Positions 10,061-20,982 of a stretch of DNA of 64,000 nt are shown here, piece by piece. Each line of letters begins with the position of its first letter. Within the stretch, counting starts at the first letter, position 1. The stretch is taken from the NCBI RefSeq assembly GCF_900324485.2, contig NW_022872898.1, forward strand, positions 434,001 to 498,000, given 5' to 3'. The notes under the pieces are model-generated. The model was not told the DNA's origin. It searched no databases and saw only the letters and a list, made by a program, of their open reading frames with translations. This DNA comes from Mastacembelus armatus (lineage: Eukaryota > Chordata > Actinopteri > Synbranchiformes > Mastacembelidae). The position numbers and the translations under genes are program-made.

Positions 10061-10743
10061 CACATATCCTCCAGAGAGGACACACACACATACCCAGTTT
10101 ATGGATCAAAGGGTTTCGAAGACTCAACCATTAGACCCTAATGAACTTCACCTGGGCTCACTTCTATTGTTTACCTAACGAGTCCAGTTCAGGGTGTATA
10201 GACCAAAGTTAGTAAATCCCAGGCAGGGTATAGACTATACAGATTGCCAGCCTATTAGAACTCGTACTGAAAAAGAAGTATAGTGTCCGGTGTGGCTGCC
10301 ATCGACTCCTACGGGAGGAGGAGTTAGAGTCCCTGGTGGGATAGGGTCCACCTGAATTCTTAAGAAGGACCGTAAGGTTGGAGTTCATTCCTGTAGACGT
10401 ACAGGACAAAGTCCCGAGGAAGGGTGCCTCTGCGGAGTGTTGGTTCGCCCCTAAAGACCCACATTGAACAACGATGAAAGCCTCGTACCCACGGCTCCAT
10501 AAGAGGCGGTAAGTGGCAAGTTAAGGTAAGGGTATAAGAGAATATAAAGATAAAAGCAGGTTTACTTTTTGGTAAGTATAAATAAGTTGCTGTTGTTTTG
10601 TCCTCTGGTACATATGTACAGCTTGTGTTGTGTACAATGACAGTGTCCTGAGTATGAAAAGCCGCCTGAGATCATTTGTGGTGCTAACGAAGCAGTGGTC
10701 TTGTGGCCCAGAGAAGTAGTACTCAGTTGGACCAGTTGCTCTG

Positions 10744-11858
10744 GTGTACTTCATACAAACCGGTTGGCTGCCACTGCGGTATATAATGGATGATGAGCAC
10801 GTGAGAGAATGTGGTGGAGAAGGGGGATGGCCCGTCACTATTATGTGGCAATGGGTAGAGGCACGTAATCAATTAATGAGTGGTATTCCTGAACAAGAAC
10901 GGAAAAAGCAGAAAGGTAAGTATCAGCAGAAATTTGAGGAAGTGATTAGTAAGTATGGATTGCATGAAGGGGACACGGAGGATCTGGCTGCTCTCCTGAC
11001 GCAGGAGGATCAGAAAGCATTGAAGGAAGTGGAAGAAATGAAGAAGAGACCCGTCATTGGGATGATGGTGAGGAGGAAATGGAAAAAGGAAGTGGAGGAA
11101 AAAGAAGCTCACAGACTGACGGTGCATAACATGGCACTGCCTGTGAGAGCGATGCAGGCCTGGACTGCACTACATGATGAGAGGGATGCAGGTAAGTGTG
11201 TAAAGGACAAAGAGAAAATGGAGGTTTGCCTATACCCAGCCCTCCCCAAGCGCCCCTTCTGGTGAAGGGGGGCAGACACCAGTACAGACCATGGTCATTT
11301 GCAGACATGAATGGAGTAGTGGAGAAACTCCCACACACTGCAGAGGGAGGAGGTAAGTGGTTAAATAAATTTGAGCAGCTCACGCAGGGACAAAAGGTGG
11401 CCTTAGGCGACTCTAGAGCGCTGATGGGAGAGATACTCTCGGTTTGGGACGTAAATCAAATTGAAGAAAGTGCTAGATGCACACAGCTGCCAGATCACAC
11501 CCCATTCACTGAGCTTGCCACTCCAATTGGGAAAGCAATATGTACAAAGTTCCCGGCCCCGACTGGGGCCGCACACCTCCTCACATTTGCCCCTAAGGCC
11601 GGAGAGAGGCTAGCCTCTCGGTGTAAAGAGGAATGGACTAACTCCGCCACAGTCCATCCTCACTCAGATAAGATGCAGGAGGATCTCTTCCGGAAGGCTG
11701 TGATGGGAGGGGCCCCCAAGTCCGTGAGGGACAGCATGGCTGGTAATCCTGATATACCAGGGAGTGACTCAGCTGTATGGGAGAGGCACTTCCTCCATCA
11801 CCTGCAAAGCGCACAGGATAAGGAGGAGCAAGAGAATTTAACGGTTGAGGACCTTTAA
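10744..11858 (+). pseudogene. gag-like part of ERV fossil
   Basis: A charged, lysine/glutamate-rich matrix-like segment is followed by a capsid-like segment with the phrases KWLNKFEQLTQGQ and LGDSRALMGEIL, as in gamma/epsilon-type retroviral capsids. It is part of the broken element 10744-14253. Confidence 0.6.
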
Positions 11859-12428
11859 AAGTAGGTCTCTGGGAAGAGACTTACTTATTAAGGTGGGAGC
11901 ATCAGACCTGTGCTCCCCGGAGGGAGTGATATTGACCTTTCCTAATGGTGATTCGCATAACTACTTTGTGAACGGACAGATGAGTGATGGACAGTGGCTA
12001 CTAGCGGAAAACAGGACCACACAGGCACCGCACCCTGGGGCGGATATATATTGGGGTTTACTACTACCTGAAACTCCCAAAGGGGGTGGACTATTCTCCC
12101 TGTTCTCATCCTAGAACCCCTGGATCTCTCTGATCGCACCCTAAACAGTGTCCTGTTTCAGAAACAAAGGGGGAGTAGGAAAGTACTTATGTACAGCAAT
12201 ATTTTGCTTGACAACATGGAAAAACGACATCCACTGTGCAGCAGGAGTGGCAGAGGTCATCCAAAAAACTGTACACATCGTAATGGGACATGCCCTCACC
12301 ATCTTAACGACACAGTGTGGACTCATTCGTTAATTCGACCGCCTTCACTATGACGTCTTTGAGACAGAGTAGGATAGCGAAAAATTTTAGTCAGCCCACA
12401 CATCACATACACATACGAAGGCATCAAC

Positions 12429-13002
12429 ATGGCAGAGCAGATGATGGAGGGTGAGCCACACAGGTGTGAGGAGAGGATAAGTATGGACACTAAGACCAGG
12501 CCAGATCTTAGCAGTATAGAGCTAGAGGGGGAAGCAGAGACAGTGTTTACAGATGGATGCTATTACAGGCATCCCACCAAGGGACTGAAAGCAGGATATG
12601 CAGTGATCAGGGAAACAGAAGAGAGATTTGAGGTGCTTAAAGGCAGAAAGGCTTAGGAAGAAACCATCGGCTCAGTTAGCTGAGCTACAAGCAGTGATAG
12701 AAGCACTTAAATGGGGAAAAGGGAAAAGAATTAACATCTACACAGACTCAGCCTATGTGGTAGGAGCAGCTCAGACAGAGCTTAGGCAGTGGGTCTGCGC
12801 AGGATTTCAGACAGCTTCCCAACAGCCCATCAAAGATGAGGAAGAAATGAGAGAACTGGCAGAAGTGCTGAAGGGACCACAAGCGGTGGCAATCATCAAA
12901 TGTATAGGACATGACATGACAGGGCTGAGACTAGAGTGGCTCTGGGGAATCAAAGAGCAGATGACGAGGCTAAAAGAGTGGCAGGCTATCAGGCACACAT
13001 GA
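12429..13002 (+). pseudogene. RNase H part of ERV fossil
   Basis: Recognised by TVFTDGCYY, AELQAVIEAL and YTDSAYVVGAA, the ordered signature of retroviral RNase H. It belongs to the broken element 10744-14253. Confidence 0.75.
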
Positions 13003-13046
13003 TGGTCCTCACTTCAGGGATCGGGGTAACGGAGATCCTACCCCCA

Positions 13047-13250
13047 CTTACAAGTAATAAGAATAAGAATAAGAAAACCTTTATTTGTCCCACAATGGGA
13101 AATTGTATTGTTGCAACAGTAAGTACAGTACACAGCAGAGAGCCAGAAGTAGCAAGATGTGAGATCAATCGGAAATTAAAAATATTAAAAGAAGTACTAA
13201 GTGGAATAGAACTATGAATCTGAAAAGACTATAAGTATATACAATATGTG
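13047..13250 (-). mobile_element. LINE 3' tail inserted in the ERV fossil
   Basis: An AATAAG simple repeat followed by CCTTTATTTGTCCCACAATG is the reverse of a fish LINE 3' terminus, so the element lies on the minus strand and is 5' truncated to its tail. It sits between the RNase H and integrase parts, so it landed after the retrovirus did. Confidence 0.6.
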
Positions 13251-13252
13251 CC

Positions 13253-14253
13253 TTGATTGAAGAAGCAAAACAGAAAGTCTCCCCACTTGAAAAATCTGTG
13301 TGGAAACAAAGGGGAGCAACAGAAAAAAAAGGAGGACTATGGAGAGCACCAGATGGCAGACTGGTTCTGCCACCGGAACTGAGGGACAGCATCTTGGCTG
13401 AGGCACATGGATTGACTCATCTTGGACACGAGCAAATGCATCGATATCTCTCTCATTGGTGGCATCCGTTTCTTCCAGACATGACTCATGTCCAGGCTTG
13501 TGACGTCTGCCGAGGCCATAATGTGAAGCCCACAGTAAAACCACACGAAGGTACTTTTCCCATTAACACAGGACCAGGAAATGAAGTAATTATTGATTTC
13601 ACAGATATGGGAGAACGAGTGGAAGGTAAGAGATATCTGTTGTTCCTGGTGGATGCATACACAGGCTGGCCAGAGGCATGGCCAGCAAAGAGTGGAGACA
13701 GCAAAACTGTCATAAAATGTTTGACTAACCATTACATTCCACAGCATGGGTTTCCCAGAAAGGTCAGGTCTGACAATGGAACCCACTTCAAAAATGAGGA
13801 CCTGAGAAGAGTAGAAGCGATTCTAGCTAGGGTTAAAGCATGCATTTGGTACTGTATATCATTCACAATCTCAGGGAAAAGTGGAGCACATGTACAAAAA
13901 TCTGAAAACCAAATTGGCTAAGATCTGTGCACAGACGAAACTCAATTGGATACAAGCGCTTCCTATAACCTTATTAGGCATAAGGGGGGCTGGGGCTAAA
14001 TCGGGTTACAGGGTTCACGCCATATGAATTGTTGACAGGGCACCAGCTCCTGGTCCCAGACTCTGGACTAATGTTTGAGGAGTATCCTAGGAGGGGCTAT
14101 AAGCCGTATTATGACCAACTAAAGGCTCTTGTCTCAGCTTTTTCCACACAGATCACAGAAGCAACAAAGGGACCAGGAGGACCAGGGACAGGACCCCACA
14201 CAGCTGAGTGGGTGTTGCTGAAGACCATCAAACGCAAGTGGAAGAAATCTTGA
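13253..14253 (+). pseudogene. integrase part of ERV fossil
   Basis: A zinc-binding HHCC region (HLGHEQMH then CDVC) is followed by the catalytic core phrases DFTDMGERVEG and VRSDNGTHF, then a C-terminal segment. It belongs to the broken element 10744-14253. Confidence 0.8.
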
Positions 14254-14399
14254 AATCAATTCATGTTCTGTGTTTGAGTCTAATGCAACCACAGGAGGGC
14301 ACAATCCAGTGTCTTCATGTGCCTCAGTAAATGCAGAGGGTTGTGTCAGAAAGGGCATCCGACGTAAAATCTTAGCCAAATCAAACATGCGAATCACAG

Positions 14400-14575
14400 A
14401 TATGACTTCCATACGGGAGGAAGACCAAAGAGGAGGTTCTTGGATGTAGTGAAGGAGGACATGAGGATAGTTGGTGTGGGTGAGGAGGATACAGAGGATA
14501 GGGTTAAATGGAGGCAGATGATTCGCTGTGGCGACCCCTGAAGGGAGCAGCCAAAAGGAGAAGAAGAAGAAGTTC
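14400..14575 (+). mobile_element. LINE 3' end with AAG tail
   Basis: The phrase GGAGGCAGATGATTCGCTGT, then GGCGACCCCTGAAGGGAGCA, ending in repeated AAG, is a common 3' end of a fish non-LTR retrotransposon. The clade is uncertain. Confidence 0.55.
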
Positions 14576-14780
14576 TGTGTTTGAGTCTGCGGTCTAAATA
14601 GCAGTTTAGGAGGAAGCTGTAAGTATCTACAGAGACCAACTGAGATTAGTGTGAGACAACCAGCACAGCCATGGGTTACTTGTCTGACCTCGGTTTTACT
14701 GAGGCTCAGTCCGTTGTGCTGCCGGCTAGTCAAACTGCAGTCTGCCAGCAGGTTTCCAGGAGAGACATAGGCGTTCTATA
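14576..14780. other. No gene seen
   Basis: Short spacer between the LINE tail and the Val module. No tRNA or coding signature. Confidence 0.4.
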
Positions 14781-15060
14781 CAAAGAATTAGTCTGGAATG
14801 TCTTCGGTTGAGATCAATTTACATGGGGGTGGCAATGGACACAGAATAAATGAATGATAGAAACAAACGATATGATGTGTACATTATCAAATGCAAGACA
14901 CAGAGATTGTGTTAGAGCTACCTTTGGTAAGCTCAGGCTGAGTTTTCCATAAGTGAGATGCAACAGTCAATGCAAGAGCTCTGTTTTTGCCTGGTTTCCA
15001 ACCAGGGACCTTTCATGTGTGAGGTGAACGTGATGATCACTACACTACAGAAACTGACAC
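14780..15060. repeat. Val-tRNA module, third copy
   Basis: Same orientation as 7560-7850 and inverted relative to 18200-18740. It contains the AATTAGTCTGGAAT motif, CTACCTTTGGTA and the Val tRNA. Confidence 0.65.
14982..15054 (-). tRNA. tRNA-Val(CAC), slightly degenerate
   Basis: Seventy-three bases with anticodon CAC and intact D- and T-arms. The acceptor GTTTCTG faces CAAAAAC with one mismatched pair. Otherwise like 7643-7715. Confidence 0.65.
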
Positions 15061-15357
15061 AACCTTTAGACTTAGAACATGGCACTGGGAAATGCAACAT
15101 TATACACTAAGCCCATAGGACAGTTTATTTGGAGAATCTAAACTCAAATGATCCAACTGTGTGTCATCTTTAGGAAATCATAAAGGAGCCCTGAGAGATT
15201 TCTTGAAAACATACAGTTGTGTTCCTGTAGTGTAGATGTTAACATGTTTCCCTTACACACAGAAGGCCCCTGCACCAACCTTGAAAGTTGGAAAAGTACT
15301 ACAACATGGTGAGCAAGAGAGCAGTTTGTCAAGTGTCCTCCCTGGATCAAACATCTC
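15061..15357. other. No gene seen
   Basis: The segment around 15140-15360 carries no recognised element on either strand. Confidence 0.4.
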
Positions 15358-15870
15358 CATGTCACTGAATTAGTCTGGAATCTCTTCAGCAGAGACTGAG
15401 ATTTTCAAGGGGCCATGAGTCGTGATGATAGGCTAGTGAGTGATATGTCATCATTCAAAATTTGTGCATTTCAGTTTTAGCAGCAGTCAGGATAGCCGAG
15501 CGGTCTAAGGTGCTGTGTTCAGGTCGCAGCCTCCACTGGAGGTGTGGGTTCATATCCCAGTCTTGACAAGTTAGAGCTGCTTCGATATTTCTCAAACAAC
15601 AACTTTGCATCACTGCTTCAAACTATCTTATTAAGGATATTTGAACATAGTGCACATATTGGTGACCCACCTCATGCCCGTCTCTCATGAAATGGCAACA
15701 TTCTCACTGTGTCCTGGGTACTTACCACTACCAGCTACCAAGAGGAGACGCCCAAACATACCCAAATGAAAGTAATGACAAGTGGAATCATATGCAATAT
15801 TAACCCTGTTACACTGAGTCACATGTGACCACTTTAATGTTTTGTATCAATACTAACTCAACAGCTACTT
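15358..15870. repeat. Leu-tRNA module, direct copy at 57430-57935
   Basis: Starts with GAATTAGTCTGGAATCTCTT, contains the Leu(CAG) tRNA and continues through the GGTGACCCACCTCATGCCC repeat to ACACTGAGTCA. The same order and spacing occur at 57430-57935. Confidence 0.85.
15486..15568 (+). tRNA. tRNA-Leu(CAG)
   Basis: An 83-base class II tRNA. Acceptor GTCAGGA pairs with TCTTGAC (one G-U), loop TTCAGGT gives anticodon CAG, and the variable arm is CTCCACTGGAGG. One T-stem pair is mismatched, so it is near-intact with function uncertain. Confidence 0.75.
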
Positions 15871-16893
15871 CCTGCAGATAGTAGACCTTGGAGTTATTTT
15901 TGACCAGGACATGTCCTTTAACTCACACATAAAACAAGTCTCTAGAACTGCATTCTTTCACCTGCACAACATTTCCAAAATTAGGAACATCCTGTCTCAA
16001 AATGATGCAGTAACTAGTCCATGCATTTGTTACCTCAAGGCTAGATTACTGTAACTCAATATCTGGATGTCCCAATATCTCCATAAAAAGCCTCCAGTTA
16101 ATCCAGAATGCCGCAGCCAGAGTCCTGACAGGAACTGGCAAGAGAGATCATATTCTCCTATACTGGCTTCTCTTCATTGGCTCCCTGTAAAAAACAGAAT
16201 AGAATTTAAAATCCTTCTTCTCACATACAAATCCCTTCATAATCAAGCTCCTTCATATCTTAAAGACCTCATAGTACCATATTATCCCAATAGACCACTT
16301 CGCTCTCAGAGTGCAGGTCTACTTGTGGTTCCCAGAGTTTCCAAAAGCAGAATGGGAGGCAGATACTTTAGCTATCAAGCTCCTCTCCTGTGGAACCAGC
16401 TCTCAGCCTGGGTTCAGGAGGCAGACACTCTCTGTACTTTTAAGGCTAGACTTAAAACCTTCCTCTTTGACAAAGCATATATTTAGGGCTGGCTTCAGGC
16501 AACCCTGAACCATCTCTTAGTTATGCTGCTATAGGCCTAGACTGCCCGAGGACCAGTGGTGCACTGAGCTCCCCTTCCCTGAGCTCCCCTACCTTAACCC
16601 TCCTCTTCCTTCTCTTCCTCTCCTCCCCCCTCACATGTACATTGCACCACTGAATGTCACTAACCTTGTGCTCTCTCTCTCCCCTAGTTTGTGCTCTCTC
16701 CCTCTCTCTCTGTCCTCTCTCTGTACCTTCTGCAGGTGTCCCTGATCCTGGAGCTGTATATTGCTGATGTGCAGTTACTGGCCCAACCAAAGGAATTTGT
16801 TGTTTTTTTTGTTTTTGTAAAGTGTCTTGAGATGATTTTTATTGTGATTTGGTTTTATACAAATAAAATTGAATTGAATAGAATTTAATTGAA
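15871..16893 (+). mobile_element. L2/Maui-like LINE, 5' truncated
   Basis: The frames read like the C-terminal part of an L2-type reverse transcriptase ([59 protein letters not shown]). Frame changes and stops lie between the pieces. A CT-rich 3' UTR follows and the terminus is TAAAGTGTCTTGAGATGATT with an AATTGAATTG tail. Only the last kilobase of the element is present. Confidence 0.85.
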
Positions 16894-17639
16894 TTATACT
16901 AACGACGACTGCAGGGTCCTGTTTGTTCGCCATGTTGATGGACATGTGATGCTCTTCTGACATTCAGTGCTTTACACTCTATAGCTCTAAGGAGCTGCAT
17001 TAAGGTGGTAGTCTCCACATGTCAGTCCTGTGGTACTGTTGTGTTGTCTCTCAACAGACAACTTTGTGTTTCAGTTTGATTTTGCTACTCTTGCTCCTGA
17101 CCGTCTCATTAAGGATATTTGAACAAAGTGCAGATATTGGTGACCCACCTTGTGACCATCTCTCATGAAATGTCAATGTGCTCACTGTGCCCTGGGCACT
17201 TAAGTCTACCAGCTACAGAGATGACACCCAAACATACCCAAACAAAAGTAATGACAATAGAAATCCTAAACTTTCATCTCTGTCCATAGTGTATATGCTA
17301 ATTTTCTAATAATCATGAGAGATTCTTAATGACACTGTAATGTTAATGGTCACAAGGAGTGGCAGTGTTATCTTACACAGCAGTGTTTAAGCTGTAGACA
17401 TTGTTAACCACTGCCATGATGTTACTTTAACTGCAGCCTCAGTCTATTTACTGTAACGTCATAACGCTGCTAAGTTATGCTGTTAAATTATATTCTCATG
17501 TTGTTTCACGTCACATTGGGAATGAGATTTGTGTTGTATTGTCTAGTGCACCTGTTGTTACACAAGGTCTAACCTTAACTACAGTGTGTTTACTTCCTTC
17601 TAATACTCTAAATGTGACTGAACTGAATCTAGTTGTGTT
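16894..17639. other. No gene seen; GGTGACCCACC repeat at 17100-17260
   Basis: Apart from the dispersed repeat (also at 4470, 15610 and 57690) nothing is recognised. Here the repeat occurs without an adjacent Leu tRNA. Confidence 0.5.
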
Positions 17640-17910
17640 AAACAGCTGTACAGCTTTATGTCCCACATTGAGATGACATTTGTCACAACATGCTGATTTT
17701 CCAAAGTCCACTGGTGCATTTGTGTGTTAACAGAAATATCACAGAGACCATGCTGTCAAAAACCAGCATCCATAATCAAACTAGGCAGTTGGAAGTCAAG
17801 CTTTTGTACCAGTTATTTTATTCAGCCTGGAAACAGACCAGCACCACAGAAAAATAAGTGTCATCCTCCTTGCTCAAATGCTCAGAGTCTGTTATCTGTC
17901 TATAAAGGAC
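17640..17910. repeat. Third copy of the CACCAGTGGAC module
   Basis: Matches 43075-43480 (inverted in part) and 60940-61330. Shared phrases include ATCAAACTAGGCAGTTGGAA and GCCTGGAAACAGACCAGCAC. No function recognised. Confidence 0.7.
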
Positions 17911-18424
17911 AGCACAGCAGGTGTTAAGACATAATGTTTTATGTCTGGAAATTCCACTTCAATCACTTTCAATTTGGAAACAATTCTGTAGTCCTTTATG
18001 ATACAGTCACTCATCTATGTTTATTTAATGACACTGAAAGACCTTCTCCTATTATCCCCCTGAAGTCACATCACCAAGTGATGTGTAGTTTATTTGTAGT
18101 TTTAAAAAATACAAAGTATGTCATAAAAACAGGTGTCTCACAGTGCTGCTTGCAGTTGTACACTTTGTATTCCATATTATTTATTCTCTGTTACTGATTG
18201 GTTTATTCTGCAACCATTGGCCCACCTCTTGGAAACTGATCTCTACTGAAGAGATTCCAGACTAATCCTTTGTATAGAAAAGAAAAAGTGTTAGTATGGT
18301 GGGCCAGGATAGGTCACACCCACACTAAATTGCAAAAATCAAAGCATTTACTTTCTATCTAGTACAAACCAGTCGGTGGTGTCAGTTAGCATCAAGAAAT
18401 GCTGCATTCATCACAAGGTCTGTG

Positions 18425-18547
18425 GCCCACAGCCATGCCGTCCTACAAGAGCCTTGTCCTGTCTGAGTTTAGTAGCTAAACAGGGCCCGACTTGGTCAGT
18501 ATTTTGAAGGGAGACTGCCCAGCAGTACCAGTTTCTCTATTGTGCTT
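18425..18547 (+). pseudogene. 5S rRNA relic
   Basis: Aligns with vertebrate 5S rRNA over nearly its full length: GCCCACAGCCATGCC at the start, AGTAGCTAAACAGGGCC in the middle (internal promoter A-box region), GGGAGACTGCC and a worn GTACCAG end. The number of changes excludes a working gene. A 5S-derived SINE head is an alternative, but no SINE body follows. Confidence 0.75.
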
Positions 18548-18586
18548 TAGTGTGAAAAAGGCGGTGCTAATACATACCTTGTGTCA

Positions 18587-18649
18587 GTTTCTGTAGTGTT
18601 GTGGTCATCACACGCGAAAACGTCCCTGGTTCAAAACCAGGCAGAAACA
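18587..18649 (+). pseudogene. tRNA-Val with anticodon deletion
   Basis: The 5' acceptor GTTTCTG, D-arm, T-arm and the perfectly matching 3' acceptor CAGAAAC are kept. About ten bases are missing between two CAC-containing sites, removing the 5' side of the anticodon arm. The result is 63 bases long and cannot be a normal Val tRNA. Confidence 0.75.
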
Positions 18650-18879
18650 TAGTTTATGACTGAATGTTGCATGTCAGTGCTGAGCTTACCAAAGATAGCC
18701 TTGACCTCTTTGTAGCTCTGATATGCTGAGTTACTAAAGGCTTAGCTGGAACCCTGCATCATTAGAGCCTGCACTCACTGTCCTCACGAATGTGATTGAT
18801 GCCTACTAGGCAGTGTGAGCTGTGCTTCCATCTATCCCTGCTCAGCCTCCTCAGAGAGGCTCATGTCAGTGAAAGAAGT

Positions 18880-19090
18880 CATACTGAAGGACACTGATCA
18901 GAGACTTTGTGGAGTGGTCTCAGCCTAACCACCTGCTCATGAATATGGTTGAAGGAGCTCATCATAGACCTCAGGAGGAGGACACCTGTGGAGCCCATCA
19001 CCATCCAGGGCCAGAGGGGGATGTAGTAGACCACTACAAGCAGAGTCTACTGGTCAGCCTGCTGTGAGGAATGACAGGGAAGTGAGTACC
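18880..19090 (+). mobile_element. LINE reverse transcriptase scrap
   Basis: Plus-strand counterpart of 7120-7400. The phrase AGGAGCTCATCATAGACCTC encodes the ELIIDxRRR-type block of a Jockey/CR1-type LINE. No further domains. Confidence 0.5.
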
Positions 19091-19328
19091 CAGTTTCTGG
19101 AATGGCTGGTAATAACCATCGATAGTGATAACCCGTGGATTCTCGTACATAGTAGCTGGTACACTCTCTGAAGAGCACAGAGAGCAGCTGATGAGAGTTA
19201 TGTGTAGAGGCCAAAGGCACCTTCAGTGAGTGTTACTCCTCTGACCTCGTTTTCTCTGTGCTTTTCAACAAATCACTAATCCCATGTTTCCTGTTTGAAA
19301 TTTTCAATGTGCTGCTACTTTCTACACA

Positions 19329-19402
19329 GGCCAGTTAGCTCAGATGGTTAGCGCGTGGTGCTAATAGTGCCTAGGTCATGGGTTCAAGCCCCTTACTAGC
19401 CA
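19329..19402 (+). tRNA. tRNA-Ile(AAT), near-intact
   Basis: Seventy-four bases, the usual Ile length. The loop CTAATAG gives anticodon AAT and the D-arm TAGCTCAGATGGTTAG is normal. One acceptor pair, one T-stem pair and one anticodon-stem pair are broken, so it is probably on the way to a pseudogene. Confidence 0.65.
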
Positions 19403-19499
19403 AGCATTTATTAACCTTAAACTTTGTGCATTACTCATCCTTATTAAAACAAAAAATGCAGAGATTTCACACTGAAGATCATGATTTCTCCCTGAGCAT

Positions 19500-19735
19500 A
19501 AATGTTCTGGGTATTTCGGTTTTCTCCTATTGTCCAAAACATGTATGTCACGTTGATTGGTGACTCTAAATTGCCCATAGGAGTGTGAGTTTGTTGCTGT
19601 TTATGTGGCCCTGCAATGGAGTGCTGGCCTGTCCAGGGTGTACCCCTGCCTTTATCCCAAAGAGAGCTGGGATAAGCTCCAGAAGATCCCTGTGACCCTA
19701 GTTAGGAATATGCGATATAGATAATAGATGGATGA
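19500..19735 (+). mobile_element. SINE 3' part
   Basis: From TCCTATTGTCCAAAACATG through CCTGTCCAGGGTGTACCCC to the ATAGATGGATG tail. The tRNA head is missing. Confidence 0.7.
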
Positions 19736-20283
19736 CTGCTCTACTGACTGACCTGTGGGAAACATTTCTTTTTATGCTGATATCATCTGCACACTGAACA
19801 ATTAATTTTAGCTCTTGAGCCTAGAAAGTTTAGGACTGTCTCTGTTTCCTTCCTATCTCCTTGCACCATTCTCCTGTTTCATAAAGGATTCATGTTTGTC
19901 AGCTCCTGTTCACTAAACTAAATTCTCCAGTAAAAGTCGATCTCTAAAAATTTGTTCCAAAATAAAAAGGTACAAAATGATGTAGTGTCTGTGCCATTGA
20001 TTCAGTCACCAGTCAGTCATGGACTATTCTGAGACAAATCTATGTCAAACAGGAAATACTGGGATTTAGATTTTATGCAGGACATACAACTTATCACAGT
20101 TATAGGACAGAGCTCAGTTTAACTTGAATTATGTTCATATAGTGGTTCCATGGTGACAGTAATAGTCAAACCACTATGTCTTTTGCTAATGTTCATAAAT
20201 CATTTGAGATTGAGATTTGAAATTGAGATTATAAATGACTTTGAAATGAAATACAACTGCAAAAAAAAAATAAGTCAACACTT
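19736..20283. other. No gene seen
   Basis: 19870-20000 resembles 8770-8890 (TCTAAAAATTTGTTCCAAAAT), and 20085-20160 resembles 25775-25860 and, inverted, the 24780/54000-kb blocks. No coding or RNA gene recognised. Confidence 0.5.
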
Positions 20284-20353
20284 GGCTCATTTGTCCAGAG
20301 GTATGGATGTCGCTTTGGGTGTGAGGTCCAGGTTTCGATTCCCAGATGAGCCC
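20284..20353 (+). tRNA. tRNA-Pro(TGG), slightly degenerate
   Basis: Acceptor GGCTCAT pairs fully with ATGAGCC and the anticodon is TGG. The molecule is 70 bases instead of 72, with the variable loop shortened and T-stem pairing weakened. Confidence 0.6.
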
Positions 20354-20505
20354 AATGTTGGTGGGATTGTAGTAAACGTCTCTGTAAAAATCCTGGAATG
20401 TTTACATGTACAAAATATCTGCTTGTGCCCTTCACCATATTGTCTCTGTTACACAAAGCAGGACACACAACACATAGTAAGTTTTCATTCTAAATGATGT
20501 GATGT

Positions 20506-20556
20506 TTGGTAAGGTTTAGGTGATGAATTCAAAATCCACTGGGATCTCCCTGTGTG
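20506..20556 (+). pseudogene. tRNA-Ser fragment
   Basis: Resembles Ser from the D-arm (TAAGGTTTAGGTGATG) through AAATCCACTGGGATCTCCCT, the anticodon 3' side and variable arm. Acceptors are absent. It runs directly into a Val half on the opposite strand. Confidence 0.45.
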
Positions 20557-20604
20557 GTCCATCCACGTGTGAGGCGAACATGATAACCACTACACTACAG
20601 AAGC
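20545..20604 (-). pseudogene. tRNA-Val(CAC) 5' half
   Basis: On the minus strand a 5' acceptor, the full D-arm (TAGTGTAGTGGTTATCA) and a CAC anticodon arm are kept. After the anticodon stem the sequence changes to the Ser fragment. Confidence 0.65.
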
Positions 20605-20913
20605 ACAGTTGTTGACTACATATATACTAAATATGGGAAGTTTCCTTTATGATTTCCTCAAACTAATGTGCACATTGGGAACACTTGATTTTAGCGTCTC
20701 CAATAGAAGTGTCCTATGGGCTCAGAGTACAGTGTTGCATTTCCCAGACTCATGTCTTCAGGTGAATGAAAAGGAAAGCCCTGATCCTTAATTTTCTATG
20801 GGTTCATTCAAGGGAAATGAAAACTATAATGCTGCTCCTACACGTCTTTAACATTGTAAGAATTTACTAAATATACTCCGATAGTAAATATGAAATGAAA
20901 ACTGTTATCAGAA

Positions 20914-20982
20914 GTTTCTGCAGTGTAGTTGTCATTACATTTGCCTCACCCACGAAAGGTTCCTGGTTAGAAACAAAGGCCA
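20914..20982 (+). pseudogene. tRNA-Val(CAC) relic
   Basis: The GTTTCTG acceptor, D-arm and a CAC-bearing anticodon loop are visible. The T-arm and 3' acceptor are scrambled. Confidence 0.6.

Larger units (their letters stand above)
10744..14253 (+). mobile_element. Endogenous retrovirus fossil, broken
   Basis: Retroviral pieces lie in genomic order on the plus strand: gag-like sequence, RNase H, integrase. The integrase and RNase H look like the gamma/epsilon-type retroviruses of fish. No flanking LTR pair or env could be recognised, so ends are approximate; leader-like sequence may begin near 10140. It is broken by many changes (at least half a dozen) and carries a later LINE-tail insertion at 13047-13250. 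Its age cannot be dated without LTRs but the decay suggests an old copy. Confidence 0.8.
18193..19310. repeat. Right arm of inverted pair with 6930-7875
   Basis: Reverse complement of 6930-7875, longer because it keeps more of the 5S relic and its flank. Contains a Val relic and a LINE scrap. Confidence 0.8.

Noticed and set aside
14260-14400. Right-hand LTR of the 10.7-14.3 kb retroviral fossil
   Set aside because: No sequence here repeats anything upstream of the gag-like part, so no LTR pair can be supported.
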